From NCBI GenBank assembly GCA_046352935.1, contig JAXMGR010000006.1:135494-199493 (forward strand): DNA of 64,000 bases, given 5' to 3'. This DNA comes from CAYWMY01 sp046352935. Its GTDB lineage: Bacteria > Pseudomonadota > Gammaproteobacteria > Steroidobacterales > Steroidobacteraceae. The position numbers and the translations under genes were made by a program. Below the pieces are notes generated by a model. The model searched no databases. It saw nothing but the letters and a program-made list of their open reading frames with translations, and had not been told where the DNA came from. Position 1 is the first letter of the stretch, and each line of letters begins with the position of its first letter. Positions 8,024 through 17,703 of the stretch are shown here, in pieces.

Positions 8024-8665
8024 ATGAGCTTTTTGTCGAAACTGATGCCCCGCGAGGGCCAGTTCTTCGTGCTGTTCAACCAGCACGCCACGAAAGTCGT
8101 CGAGGGGGGCAAGGCGCTCGCCGAGCTGCTCGCCAACAACTCCGACCTCGAACGGCGCGACGCACTGATCCGGCGCATCCAGGAACTCGAGAGCGCGGCC
8201 GACCGGATCACACACGAGACCGCGTCGCTGCTGCATTCGACCTTCATCACGCCATTCGACCGCGATGTGATCCACCGGCTGATCGCGCGCATGGACGACA
8301 TCCTGGACCTCATACAGGACACCGCGGAATCACTGGCGCTGTACGACATCCACTCGCTGACGCCGGAGACGCAGCACCTGGCTGATCTCGTGCGCATCTG
8401 CTGCGAACGTGTCCAGGCCGCGGTCGGTCTCCTCAACAACATGGACCACGCGCCGGAGATCCTGCGCATCTGCCACGAGATCGACGGTCTGGAGTCGGAT
8501 GCCGACCGGGTGATGCGCGCGGGCGTGTCGAAGCTGTTCCGTGGAGAAGAGGACGTACGGCAGATCATCAAGCTGAAAGCCGTGTACGAACTCCTGGAGA
8601 CCGCGACGGACCGCTGCCAGGACGTCGCCGACGTGATCGAGGGCGTCGTGCTGGAGAACGCCTGA
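8024..8665 (+). CDS. DUF47/PhoU-like phosphate transport regulator (TIGR00153)
   Basis: A 213-residue all-helical PhoU-like protein encoded immediately before a Pit transporter, the usual arrangement for the Pit accessory protein. Recognisable blocks are SFLSKLMPREGQFF at the start, ESAADRITHETASLLHSTFITPFDRDVIHRLI, and DRCQDVADVIEGVVL at the end. Paired E/D-xx-D/E motifs could coordinate metals as in PhoU. It probably modulates low-affinity phosphate uptake. One base separates its stop from the pit ATG. The ATG at 8024 starts a conserved MSFLSKL; the 183-base gap upstream is shared with the divergent ABC exporter, and no clear Pho box was seen there. Confidence 0.92.
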   Translation: MSFLSKLMPREGQFFVLFNQHATKVVEGGKALAELLANNSDLERRDALIRRIQELESAADRITHETASLLHSTFITPFDRDVIHRLIARMDDILDLIQDTAESLALYDIHSLTPETQHLADLVRICCERVQAAVGLLNNMDHAPEILRICHEIDGLESDADRVMRAGVSKLFRGEEDVRQIIKLKAVYELLETATDRCQDVADVIEGVVLENA

Positions 8666-8666
8666 G

Positions 8667-9668
8667 ATGACCGGCGAGATAGCGCTGCTCGCGCTGGTCG
8701 GACTCGTACTGCTGGCGCTGGCCTTCGACTTCATGAACGGCTTCCACGACGCCGCGAATTCCATCGCGACCGTCGTGTCCACGGGCGTGCTGAAGCCGTA
8801 TCAGGCGGTCGCGTGGGCAGCGCTCTTCAATTTTGTCTCGATCGCGCTGTTCCACCTGAAAGTCGCCGCGACCGTCGGCAAGGGAATCGTCACACCGGAC
8901 GTCGTGGACCAGTACGTGATCTTCGGCGCGCTGGTAGGCGCGATCTCGTGGAACATCATCACCTGGTACTTCGGCATCCCGTCGAGTTCCTCGCACGCAC
9001 TGATCGGCGGCATGATCGGTGCGACGATCGCCAAGGCGGGCACCGGCCCGCTGGTCACCTCCGGCATCACCAAGACCGCGACCTTCATCTTCGTCTCGCC
9101 GCTCGTGGGCATGCTGCTCGCGGGCCTGCTCATGATCGCCGTCTCGTGGATCTGCCGGCGATCCCCGCCACGGCGCGTGGACCGGTGGTTCCGTCGCCTG
9201 CAGTTGCTGTCGTCTGCGCTCTACAGCATGGGGCATGGCAGCAACGACGCACAGAAGACCATGGGCATCATCTGGCTGCTGCTGATCGCGGCCGGTGAAA
9301 CGACACAGGACCACCTGCCGGAGTGGGTCATCGTCAGCTGCTACATCGCCATCGCGCTCGGCACGCTGTTCGGGGGCTGGCGTATCGTCAAGACGATGGG
9401 CCAGCGCATCACCAAGCTCAAGCCCGTGGGTGGCTTCGCCGCCGAGACCGGCGGCGCGATGACGCTGTTCATGGCTTCCTTCTTCGGCATCCCGGTGTCG
9501 ACCACGCACACGATCACCGGCGCCATCGTGGGCGTCGGTACCGTGCAGCGCGCGCGCGCCGTGCGCTGGGGCGTGGCCGGCAACATCGTGCTCGCATGGA
9601 TCATCACGATCCCCGCCTCCGCGATGATCGCGGCACTCGGCTGGTGGCTGGGAACCCGGCTGCTCTGA
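8667..9668 (+). CDS. pit: Low-affinity inorganic phosphate transporter, Pit family
   Basis: A 333-residue polytopic inner-membrane protein that carries phosphate (as neutral metal phosphate in characterised homologues) with protons. Both halves of the internal PiT repeat show the signature: FDFMNGFHDAANSIATVVS near the N-terminus and GHGSNDAQKTMGII in the second half. The family's P-x-S-S-S-H-A and P-x-S-T-T-H motifs are present (PSSSHALIGG and PVSTTHTITG). The length matches short bacterial Pit proteins. It is cotranscribed with the PhoU-like gene one base upstream. Confidence 0.95.
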   Translation: MTGEIALLALVGLVLLALAFDFMNGFHDAANSIATVVSTGVLKPYQAVAWAALFNFVSIALFHLKVAATVGKGIVTPDVVDQYVIFGALVGAISWNIITWYFGIPSSSSHALIGGMIGATIAKAGTGPLVTSGITKTATFIFVSPLVGMLLAGLLMIAVSWICRRSPPRRVDRWFRRLQLLSSALYSMGHGSNDAQKTMGIIWLLLIAAGETTQDHLPEWVIVSCYIAIALGTLFGGWRIVKTMGQRITKLKPVGGFAAETGGAMTLFMASFFGIPVSTTHTITGAIVGVGTVQRARAVRWGVAGNIVLAWIITIPASAMIAALGWWLGTRLL

Positions 9669-9759
9669 CGGTCGGCGACGACATGCCACCCTCGCCGCCG
9701 GCCGCAACGCGACGCCCGCTGGCCGAGCGCCGGTGGCCTGACGGCCGCCCTCCCCGGCC

Positions 9760-11688
9760 ATGATCCGCCTTCAGGACGTCACGCTGGCGCGCGGTGCGCG
9801 TCGGCTGCTCGAACACGCCAGCCTGCAGATCTTCCCCGGTTGGCGTGTCGGAGTGGTGGGAGCGAACGGCAGCGGCAAGTCCAGCCTGTTCGCCCTGCTG
9901 CGGGGAGAACTCTCCGTCGATGCCGGCGAGTGCGGCGTACCTGCACACTGGCGCATCGCCAGCGTGGCGCAGGAAACGCCGCCGCTCGCGCGTGCCGCCA
10001 TCGACCACGTGCAGGACGGCGACACCGCCCTGCGCGAGGTGCAGCGACAACTCGCTGCCGCCGAGGCGGCACACGATGGCAACTCGATAGGCGAGCTCCA
10101 TGCGAAGCTCGCCGCCATGGACGGCTATGGCGCCACGGCACGCGCGGCCACGCTGCTGGACGGTCTCGGATTCGCGCCAGCCGATCTGGCTCGTCCCGTC
10201 GCCGAGTTCTCGGGCGGCTGGCGCATGCGACTGAATCTGGCGCAGGCGCTCGTGAGCCGCGCCGACCTGCTCCTGCTCGACGAGCCGACCAACCACCTCG
10301 ATCTCGACGCCATCGTATGGTTCGAACGCTGGCTCGCGGGTTACGGCGGCACGCTGCTGCTGATCTCCCATGACCGCGAGCTGCTGGACGCCTGCACAAC
10401 CCACATCCTGCATCTCGATGCCGGGTCACTGGTGCTCTACACCGGCAACTACTCGACGTTCGAACGGGAGCGCGCCGGCCGGCTCGCCATGCAGCAGGCA
10501 CTCCACGCGAAACAGCAGCGACAGGTCGCAGCCATGGAACGTTTCGTCGCGCGCTTCCGCGCCAAGGCAACCAAGGCCCGCCAGGCGCAGAGCCGGCTGA
10601 AGGCCCTGGCACGCATGGAGCAGGTCGCACCTGCGCACGTCGACGCTCCGTTCGAATTCGAATTCCCCGAACCGGCACGCTGTGCGGATCCCCTGCTGAC
10701 CCTCGAGGACGCCGGTGTGGCGTACGGCGACCGGCGTGTGCTCACCGGCGTGCAGCTGGCGCTGCGCAGCGGAGCGCGCGTCGGCCTCCTCGGCCCGAAC
10801 GGTGCCGGCAAGTCCACACTGATGCGCCTGCTGGCCGGCGAGAGCGCGCCCGCGTGCGGCCGCCGTGTGCTCGGCACGGGTGTGCGCATCGGCTATTTTG
10901 CGCAGCAGCAGCTAGAGCAGCTCCGGCTGGATGATTCGCCACTCGGCCACTTCAGGCTGCTCGAGCCCAGGACCCGCGAACAGGAACTGCGTGACTGGCT
11001 CGGTGGATTCGACTTCCGTGGAGAGCAGGCGGATGCACCCGTGGGGCGCTTCTCGGGCGGCGAGAAGTCCCGACTCGCACTCGCGCTGCTCGTGCGCTCG
11101 GCGCCGAACCTGCTCTTGCTCGACGAGCCGACCAACCACCTCGATCTCGAGATGAGACACGCACTGATGAGGTCGCTCGCCGGATATGACGGCAGCCTCG
11201 TGCTGGTATCGCACGATCGCGCCCTGCTGCGCACGGTCTGCGATGAATTCCTGCTGGTCGCTGACGGTACCGTGCTGCCGTTCGACGGCGACCTCGACGA
11301 TTACGTCTCTTGGCTGGAGGCACGGCGTGCGGCGGCCGTGTCCAGCGGCCCGGGAGGCACCGGAAGCGATGGCCGCGCACAACGTGAACAGCAGCGTCTC
11401 GCTGCCGCGCAGTCCCGGCGCGACTGGCTTGCCCGTCGCCGCCCCCTGCTGCGCGACGTGGAGGCGCTGGACTCGCGCCTGCAGGCCTTGAGGGCCCGCC
11501 TCGACGACATCCGACGCCAGCTGTCGGATCCAGAACTGTACGCGGGCGCCCCGGCGGACCGACTGCGCGAGCTGACCCGGGAGGACGGCGAACTGACGCG
11601 GCAGATCGGTGATGCGGAGGAACGCTGGCTCGAAGCCCAGATCGAGATCGAGGCGCTCGGCGTCGAGCCGGGGGCCGGTCAGGCTTGA
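9760..11688 (+). CDS. yheS: ABC-F ATPase YheS
   Basis: A 642-residue soluble protein with two ABC ATPase domains and no membrane segment, as in ABC-F translation factors that act at the ribosomal E site. Both Walker A motifs (GANGSGKSS, GPNGAGKST), both signatures (FSGGWRMRL, FSGGEKSRL) and both Walker B motifs (LLLLDEPTNHLD) are intact. The inter-domain linker has FVARFRAKATKARQAQSRLK. The order and spacing follow E. coli YheS throughout, including a C-terminal coiled coil from about residue 520. It starts at ATG 9760, 91 bases after pit. A second, different ABC-F (Uup) lies at 27.3-29.2 kb. Confidence 0.93.
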   Translation: MIRLQDVTLARGARRLLEHASLQIFPGWRVGVVGANGSGKSSLFALLRGELSVDAGECGVPAHWRIASVAQETPPLARAAIDHVQDGDTALREVQRQLAAAEAAHDGNSIGELHAKLAAMDGYGATARAATLLDGLGFAPADLARPVAEFSGGWRMRLNLAQALVSRADLLLLDEPTNHLDLDAIVWFERWLAGYGGTLLLISHDRELLDACTTHILHLDAGSLVLYTGNYSTFERERAGRLAMQQALHAKQQRQVAAMERFVARFRAKATKARQAQSRLKALARMEQVAPAHVDAPFEFEFPEPARCADPLLTLEDAGVAYGDRRVLTGVQLALRSGARVGLLGPNGAGKSTLMRLLAGESAPACGRRVLGTGVRIGYFAQQQLEQLRLDDSPLGHFRLLEPRTREQELRDWLGGFDFRGEQADAPVGRFSGGEKSRLALALLVRSAPNLLLLDEPTNHLDLEMRHALMRSLAGYDGSLVLVSHDRALLRTVCDEFLLVADGTVLPFDGDLDDYVSWLEARRAAAVSSGPGGTGSDGRAQREQQRLAAAQSRRDWLARRRPLLRDVEALDSRLQALRARLDDIRRQLSDPELYAGAPADRLRELTREDGELTRQIGDAEERWLEAQIEIEALGVEPGAGQA

Positions 11689-11822
11689 CCCTGCAGTCGA
11701 CTACAGCTTCCCGCTCGACCGCGCCGCCGCATTCACCGGACCCGTCCGGGCGACATGACCTGCTCTTCACGGCCCGCCACGTTTCGCATAGCCTCGTGAC
11801 ACTGCCGTGGGGGGACCAAGAC

Positions 11823-13163
11823 ATGACCGACCCGGTGCGCCACCCGCTCACGATGAACGGCCGCGATCCCTCGCTGCTGCGCGGGGACCGCATCGACGGC
11901 GATCGCTACTGGTCGACCGCGTTCGCGAAGAAGGAATGGGACCGCCTCTGGACCCGCATCTGGCACGTCGCCGGACGCACGAGTCAGCTGCAGGAGCCGG
12001 GCGACTACATCATCCACGATTTCATGCATGAGTCCGTCGTCGTCGTGAAGCAGGACGACGGGTCCCTGCGGGCCTTCTACAACTCCTGCGCCCATCGGGG
12101 ACAAAGACTCGTCTGGAATGCCGCCCACACCGACGGCTTCCACTGTCCCTACCACGGCTGGGTGTACGGTCGTGACGGCGTCGTCCGGAGCGTGCCGGAC
12201 CCGGAGACGTACCTGCAGGGCGACCCCTGCGGCAAGGCGTCGCTGAAGGAGCTGCGCGTCGACACCTGGGGCGGTTTCGTCTGGTACGCCATGGACCCGG
12301 ACGCGGAACCCCTGCTCCGCTTCCTCGAGCCGCTGCCCGAGCTGTATGCCGCCTATCCCCTGGACAAGGCCATTCGCGTCGGCTGGATGAGGATCGATCT
12401 CGACACGAACTGGAAATTCGCACCGGACAATTTCAGCGAGTCGTACCACACCCGCACCGCGCATCCACAGGTACCGCCGTGGATCGACCAGGACTGGTGG
12501 AGCGCACGGCACGAGATGTTCCCACGCGGGCACGGCCGCACCGTCCAGCCGATGCGTCCGTCGCTGCGTGACCGCCCGCCAGGCGGGACACCGCACTTCT
12601 TCGACGACATCCTGCGGCAATGGGGCATCGATCCGGCCACGTATCCCGACTTCGAGACGCGGGCCCGACAGGGCTGGCTCGACCTCAAGGCGCAGAAGCA
12701 GAAACTGTGGAAGGAGCGCGGCTACCTGCACTATGAACGGATGGACGACGAGCAGCTCACCGACAGCCTGCACACCGTGATCTTCCCGAACATCACCATC
12801 TCGTTCCTGCCGGACCACATCATCTTCTTCCGCTCCGAACCGCACCCGGACGATCCGAACAAGTGCAGCTTCGACCTGTGGAGCTTCGTGTTCCCGGTCG
12901 ATGGCATCACCGAGGGTGAAGTCATCATGTTCGGGCGCCGTAAATTCGAGGAAGCGGAGTTCTGCGACCACCGGACGTTCGACCGCGGCCGCGGCGTTCC
13001 TGAGCTCGCCGGCCAGATCGTCCACCAGGACATGATGCTCGCCGAGGGCCAGCAACGCGGCATGCGCTCGCGTGGCTATGCGGACAGCTATCTCGCAGCA
13101 CAGGAAACGCGCGTGCGCTTCTTCCACGAAGTGCTCAACGACTGGCTCGAAGGCCGCCGGTGA
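11823..13163 (+). CDS. Rieske non-haem iron oxygenase, large (alpha) subunit-like
   Basis: A 446-residue ring-hydroxylating-oxygenase-type protein. The Rieske [2Fe-2S] site is complete: C89-x-H91 (CAHRGQ) and C108-x2-H111 (CPYHGW). The catalytic Fe(II) site fits DNFSESYHTRTAH with His209 and His214, plus a downstream acidic ligand. It would insert oxygen into an aromatic or similar substrate using electrons from a reductase. No beta subunit, ferredoxin or reductase gene is adjacent, so partners are elsewhere and the substrate is unknown. ATG 11823 follows a G-rich site (GGGGGGA); an open upstream extension was rejected for lack of Rieske-type sequence. Confidence 0.9.
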   Translation: MTDPVRHPLTMNGRDPSLLRGDRIDGDRYWSTAFAKKEWDRLWTRIWHVAGRTSQLQEPGDYIIHDFMHESVVVVKQDDGSLRAFYNSCAHRGQRLVWNAAHTDGFHCPYHGWVYGRDGVVRSVPDPETYLQGDPCGKASLKELRVDTWGGFVWYAMDPDAEPLLRFLEPLPELYAAYPLDKAIRVGWMRIDLDTNWKFAPDNFSESYHTRTAHPQVPPWIDQDWWSARHEMFPRGHGRTVQPMRPSLRDRPPGGTPHFFDDILRQWGIDPATYPDFETRARQGWLDLKAQKQKLWKERGYLHYERMDDEQLTDSLHTVIFPNITISFLPDHIIFFRSEPHPDDPNKCSFDLWSFVFPVDGITEGEVIMFGRRKFEEAEFCDHRTFDRGRGVPELAGQIVHQDMMLAEGQQRGMRSRGYADSYLAAQETRVRFFHEVLNDWLEGRR

Positions 13164-13164
13164 T

Positions 13165-13183
13165 CGCGGCGGCGACCGCCGCG
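13165..13183. terminator. GC hairpin just after the Rieske gene
   Basis: CGCGGCGG (13165-13172) and CCGCCGCG (13176-13183) form a perfect 8-bp stem with a 3-base loop, two bases after the oxygenase stop codon. There is no T-tract, so it is at most a rho-assisted pause or mRNA 3' stabiliser. Confidence 0.35.
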
Positions 13184-13291
13184 GGGACGAGCAACGGAGC
13201 CGAGTGACGAAGTCGGTCGGTGACGTCCGGCTCAGTGGTAGCCGAAAGTCCCGTTCGTGGGGCATAGTGCGCCCAGCCATTTCCGGCCAAT

Positions 13292-13365
13292 GCGCCCGTA
13301 GCTCAGCTGGATAGAGTACTCGGCTTCGAACCGAGTGGTCGGGGGTTCGAATCCCTCCGGGCGCG
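13292..13365 (+). tRNA. tRNA-Arg (anticodon UCG)
   Basis: A complete cloverleaf. The acceptor stem GCGCCCG/CGGGCGC is 13292-13298 with 13358-13364. The D arm is GCTC...GAGT. The anticodon stem CTCGG/CCGAG encloses loop CTTCGAA with anticodon TCG, which reads CGA. The T arm GGGGG/CCCTC encloses TTCGAAT. The discriminator is G13365. The following bases are CACCA, so an encoded CCA is two bases too far from the acceptor stem compared with the usual order; mature CCA would need CCA-adding enzyme. It stands alone in the gap between the Rieske and FIST genes. Confidence 0.95.
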
Positions 13366-13570
13366 CACCAACTCCGTGGGTCCGTTCCGGACCGGTCCGA
13401 TCGACTCAACCGCCCCACCAGGTGTGACGCGGTTCACACTCCGGCAGCCGCGTCGCCGAGGCGGCGGGAGCATCCGTCAAGCGCGCTGGCCGTGCGGCCG
13501 ATATGTGTGCCAAGCCGGGCTGCGCCGCGGCACGAACATCGGTATCGCGTCCAGACTCCGGAAACATCGC

Positions 13571-14702
13571 ATGCTGACCAGCCTTTCGATACGCAAGGGA
13601 ACGTCCCTGTCCCGTGATGCGCGCGAAGCCGCGCGCGAACTCCACACGGCACTGGACCAGCCGGACATCAAGCTCGCGGTGTTCTACTGCACTCCGGACA
13701 TGGATCTGCCGGCACTCGCGCACGAGCTCCACGAGCGATTCGGCGCGGTCAACCTGATCGGATGCACGACCGCCGGCGAGATCACGCCGCAGGGCTATCT
13801 GTCCGGCGCACTGACTGGATTCAGCCTGGCCGGCGACGATCTCCAGGTGGTCAGCCACCTGATCCACCTAGATCCGTTCGACAGCGCGACCTGCGCAGCG
13901 GACACCACGGCGCTCCTGAGAGAACTTCCCGAAATGGGACCGACATCAACCGGGGGCACCGCCAGCACCTTCGGCTTCCTGCTGATCGACGGGCTCGCAA
14001 TGCTCGAAGAGCTGGTCGTCAGCTGCGTACACCAGCACCTGGACGGCGTCGACCTGGTCGGCGGCTCCGCTGCAGACGACACGCACTTCGGCGCAACGCA
14101 CCTGTACTACCATGGCACCTTCCACCAGAAGGTCGCACTGTTGACGCTGGTCCGTACGACGCTGCCCTGCATGGCCTTCCGCACGCAGCACTTCGTCCAG
14201 TCGGACCGGCGCATGGTGGTCACACGGGCCGACCCTGCACGCCGGATCGTTCACGAGATCAACGGCAAGCCTGCTGCCCGGGAGTTCGCGAAGCTGCTGA
14301 ACCTGCAGATCACGGAACTGACACCGATGACGTTCGCGACACATCCGGTCGTCGTGCGCATCGGTGGCCAGTACTTCGTGCGGTCGATCGCCAAGGTGAA
14401 CGAGGACGAGAGTCTCACGTTCTTCTGCGCCATCGACGAGGGCATCGTCCTGACCGTCGCCAGGGGCGTCGACATGGTCGAGAACCTCGAGCACGCTTTC
14501 GAGCAGGTCCGTGCCACCGTCGGACACCCACAGCTGGTCCTGGGCTGCGACTGCATCCTCCGGCGCCTGGAGAGCGAGCGTGAGGGCATCAAGGAGAAGA
14601 TCGGCCGGATCTTCGTCGATCACAATGTGATCGGATTCGCCACCTACGGCGAGCAGTTCAACTCGATGCACGTCAACCAGACGTTCACGGGCATCGCGAT
14701 CG

Positions 14703-14716
<14 letters not shown>
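13571..14716 (+). CDS. FIST N/FIST C sensor protein, NosP-like
   Basis: A 381-residue soluble protein with the FIST N domain ([28 protein letters not shown]) in the first two thirds and FIST C after it. NosP proteins are FIST-domain haem proteins that sense nitric oxide and are encoded next to the histidine kinase they control. Here a cytosolic hybrid kinase overlaps the 3' end by 14 bases, as in the NosP/NahK arrangement. The haem-ligand histidine cannot be assigned by eye, so NO sensing is inferred from family and context. ATG 13571 gives the family-length protein; its ribosome site is weak. Confidence 0.82.
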
Positions 14717-16190
<1,474 letters not shown>

Positions 16191-16235
16191 CTCTTGCCGT
16201 AGTCTCCGCACGGGCAGCGCGGCGACCGCTCGCGC

Positions 16236-17105
16236 TCATCCCGTGGCGAGCACCAGCTCCGTGGGATCGACCCCCGCCCGCCGCCCCTCGATGGCGAGCT
16301 GGCGGAACTCACTCGGCGTGTGTCCCTGGTAGCGGCGGAACAGACGGGCGAAATACGATGCGTCGGTGAAGCCGGTCATTGCGGCGACATCGGCGATCGG
16401 TACGGCAGGATTCGCGAGCAGCCGGCGCGCCTCGGCAAGCCTGCAGTCACGCAGATACTCCTGGAACGTCGCACCGAAAGCCGCCTTGAACTCGCGGCTG
16501 AAACGCTGCGCGGACATTCCGCAGAGCCCCGCGACGGTACCGAGCGCGATCGGTGAACCCAGATTCCGCGAGACATGCGACAACGCCGGCAGCAGCGGCC
16601 GCTCGGTGCGAACCGGCCGGTACCGGGCCTCCTTGGGGATGCGCGTCGCGGCTGCGGCGACGCTCCTCGTGCCCTGCCGACGCCTCGCCTCCAGCGCCTG
16701 TCCGAGCTGCTCCATGCAGCGCGAGACGTCGTCCTCCACCAGCGGCTTCACGAGGTAATCGAACACTCTCGCTCGCAGTGCCCACAGGGCAAGGTCGGCG
16801 GAGTGCTGTGTCGTTAGCAGCAGGATCGGGACGGAGGGATGGCGCCGCTTCGCCTCGGGGATGAGTCGCAGCCCCTGCATGTCGGGGTAGTCGAACTCGA
16901 AGCAGAAGACATCCGGCACCAGCTCCCGCGGCGCTGAAGCCCCGGGCCCAGGCTCGGAGAACGCCGCGATGTCTCCGCGCACGATGCGGAAGTACGGGAG
17001 GAACGCGCCGGGCGGATCCGGCTGTTCCGCAACGCACAGGTTGAACCACAGAAACGAGGGTAGAGGCATCGGCATCGACGGGCGCAATTCCGCAGGTACC
17101 GTCAC
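16236..17105 (-). CDS. Atypical receiver-domain AraC-family regulator
   Basis: A 289-residue protein with an N-terminal receiver-like domain (to about 135) and a C-terminal AraC helix-turn-helix pair (about 185-280: GLCGMSAQRFSREFKAAFG and MTGFTDASYFARLFRRYQG). The receiver keeps the Thr pair (LLLTTQ) and Lys120 (YLVKPL). The phosphoacceptor position in PDVFCFEFDYPDMQG is Glu70 rather than Asp, and the usual N-terminal acidic pair is absent. It may be locked in an active-like state or respond to something other than phosphate. It converges on the hybrid kinase gene (46-base gap), which suggests but does not prove shared signalling. Confidence 0.85.
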   Translation of the reverse strand: MTVPAELRPSMPMPLPSFLWFNLCVAEQPDPPGAFLPYFRIVRGDIAAFSEPGPGASAPRELVPDVFCFEFDYPDMQGLRLIPEAKRRHPSVPILLLTTQHSADLALWALRARVFDYLVKPLVEDDVSRCMEQLGQALEARRRQGTRSVAAAATRIPKEARYRPVRTERPLLPALSHVSRNLGSPIALGTVAGLCGMSAQRFSREFKAAFGATFQEYLRDCRLAEARRLLANPAVPIADVAAMTGFTDASYFARLFRRYQGHTPSEFRQLAIEGRRAGVDPTELVLATG

Positions 17106-17351
17106 TGTAGTCGGTGGCTCCCGCGATGGACATAACCGCGGCCTGCGGCTGTGAGCCAGTGCACGTTGCCAGCCTGCAACAGGCCCGTCTTACGTCGCAA
17201 CGCCGTTGCATGGATCCGACAGGACAGGCTTTTCAGCCTTCTTCGTGCCGATTTGTCCACCCGATCAGCAGGAACGTCCTAACGCCGTCGCGGTCGAAAA
17301 GGAGACAGTGAGCGCCACCACTCGGGGTGGTGTTGATGGAGGTGGATCATC

Positions 17352-17567
17352 GTGGCTAAGGAGACTCCTGCGATTCCCGTGGCCGTGACCGAAGCAGAAT
17401 CGGCCGGGCTGCTGCGACGGATGCGTGAGGCTCAGCAGGCACTCGGCGACCGCGCTCTCGTGCCGGCAACCGGGCAGCCTTCCACGTACCGCTGGACGAG
17501 CGGCTTCAAGACCCTGCGGCGCAGCCCGCGGCCTTGCGCGAGAAACCTCGCCGCGGCGGCGATGTGA
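17352..17567 (+). CDS. Possible small protein of unknown function
   Basis: A 71-codon frame starting at GTG 17352 (MAKETPAIPVAVTEAESAGL), with GGAGG nine bases upstream and G/C-rich third positions like real genes here. No family was recognised, and the Arg-rich second half is less convincing. A small CACCAC/GTGGTG hairpin (17316-17332) lies just upstream, and a 26-codon frame from GTG 17308, with AAGGAG before it, overlaps in another frame. If this is not a gene, the gap from 17106 to 17703 holds no coding sequence and serves as leader for the VOC-cyclase gene and promoter region for the AraC-type regulator. Confidence 0.35.
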   Translation: MAKETPAIPVAVTEAESAGLLRRMREAQQALGDRALVPATGQPSTYRWTSGFKTLRRSPRPCARNLAAAAM

Positions 17568-17703
17568 CACGGGAGATTCTGCGCTGATCCGCCGGGCGGC
17601 CGCGTGGCGTCGGCTGCCCGGTGACAAGTGCGCGCACATGGGTGAGCATACGGCGCCCGCCGATGCGACGGGTTCGCGACAGACTGATCGGGGAGATTCG
17701 GGG

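Noticed and set aside
11733..13418. A 561-codon minus-strand frame covering the Rieske gene and tRNA-Arg
   Set aside because: It crosses a perfect tRNA gene and mirrors a Rieske oxygenase with intact motifs, so it cannot be a real protein gene.
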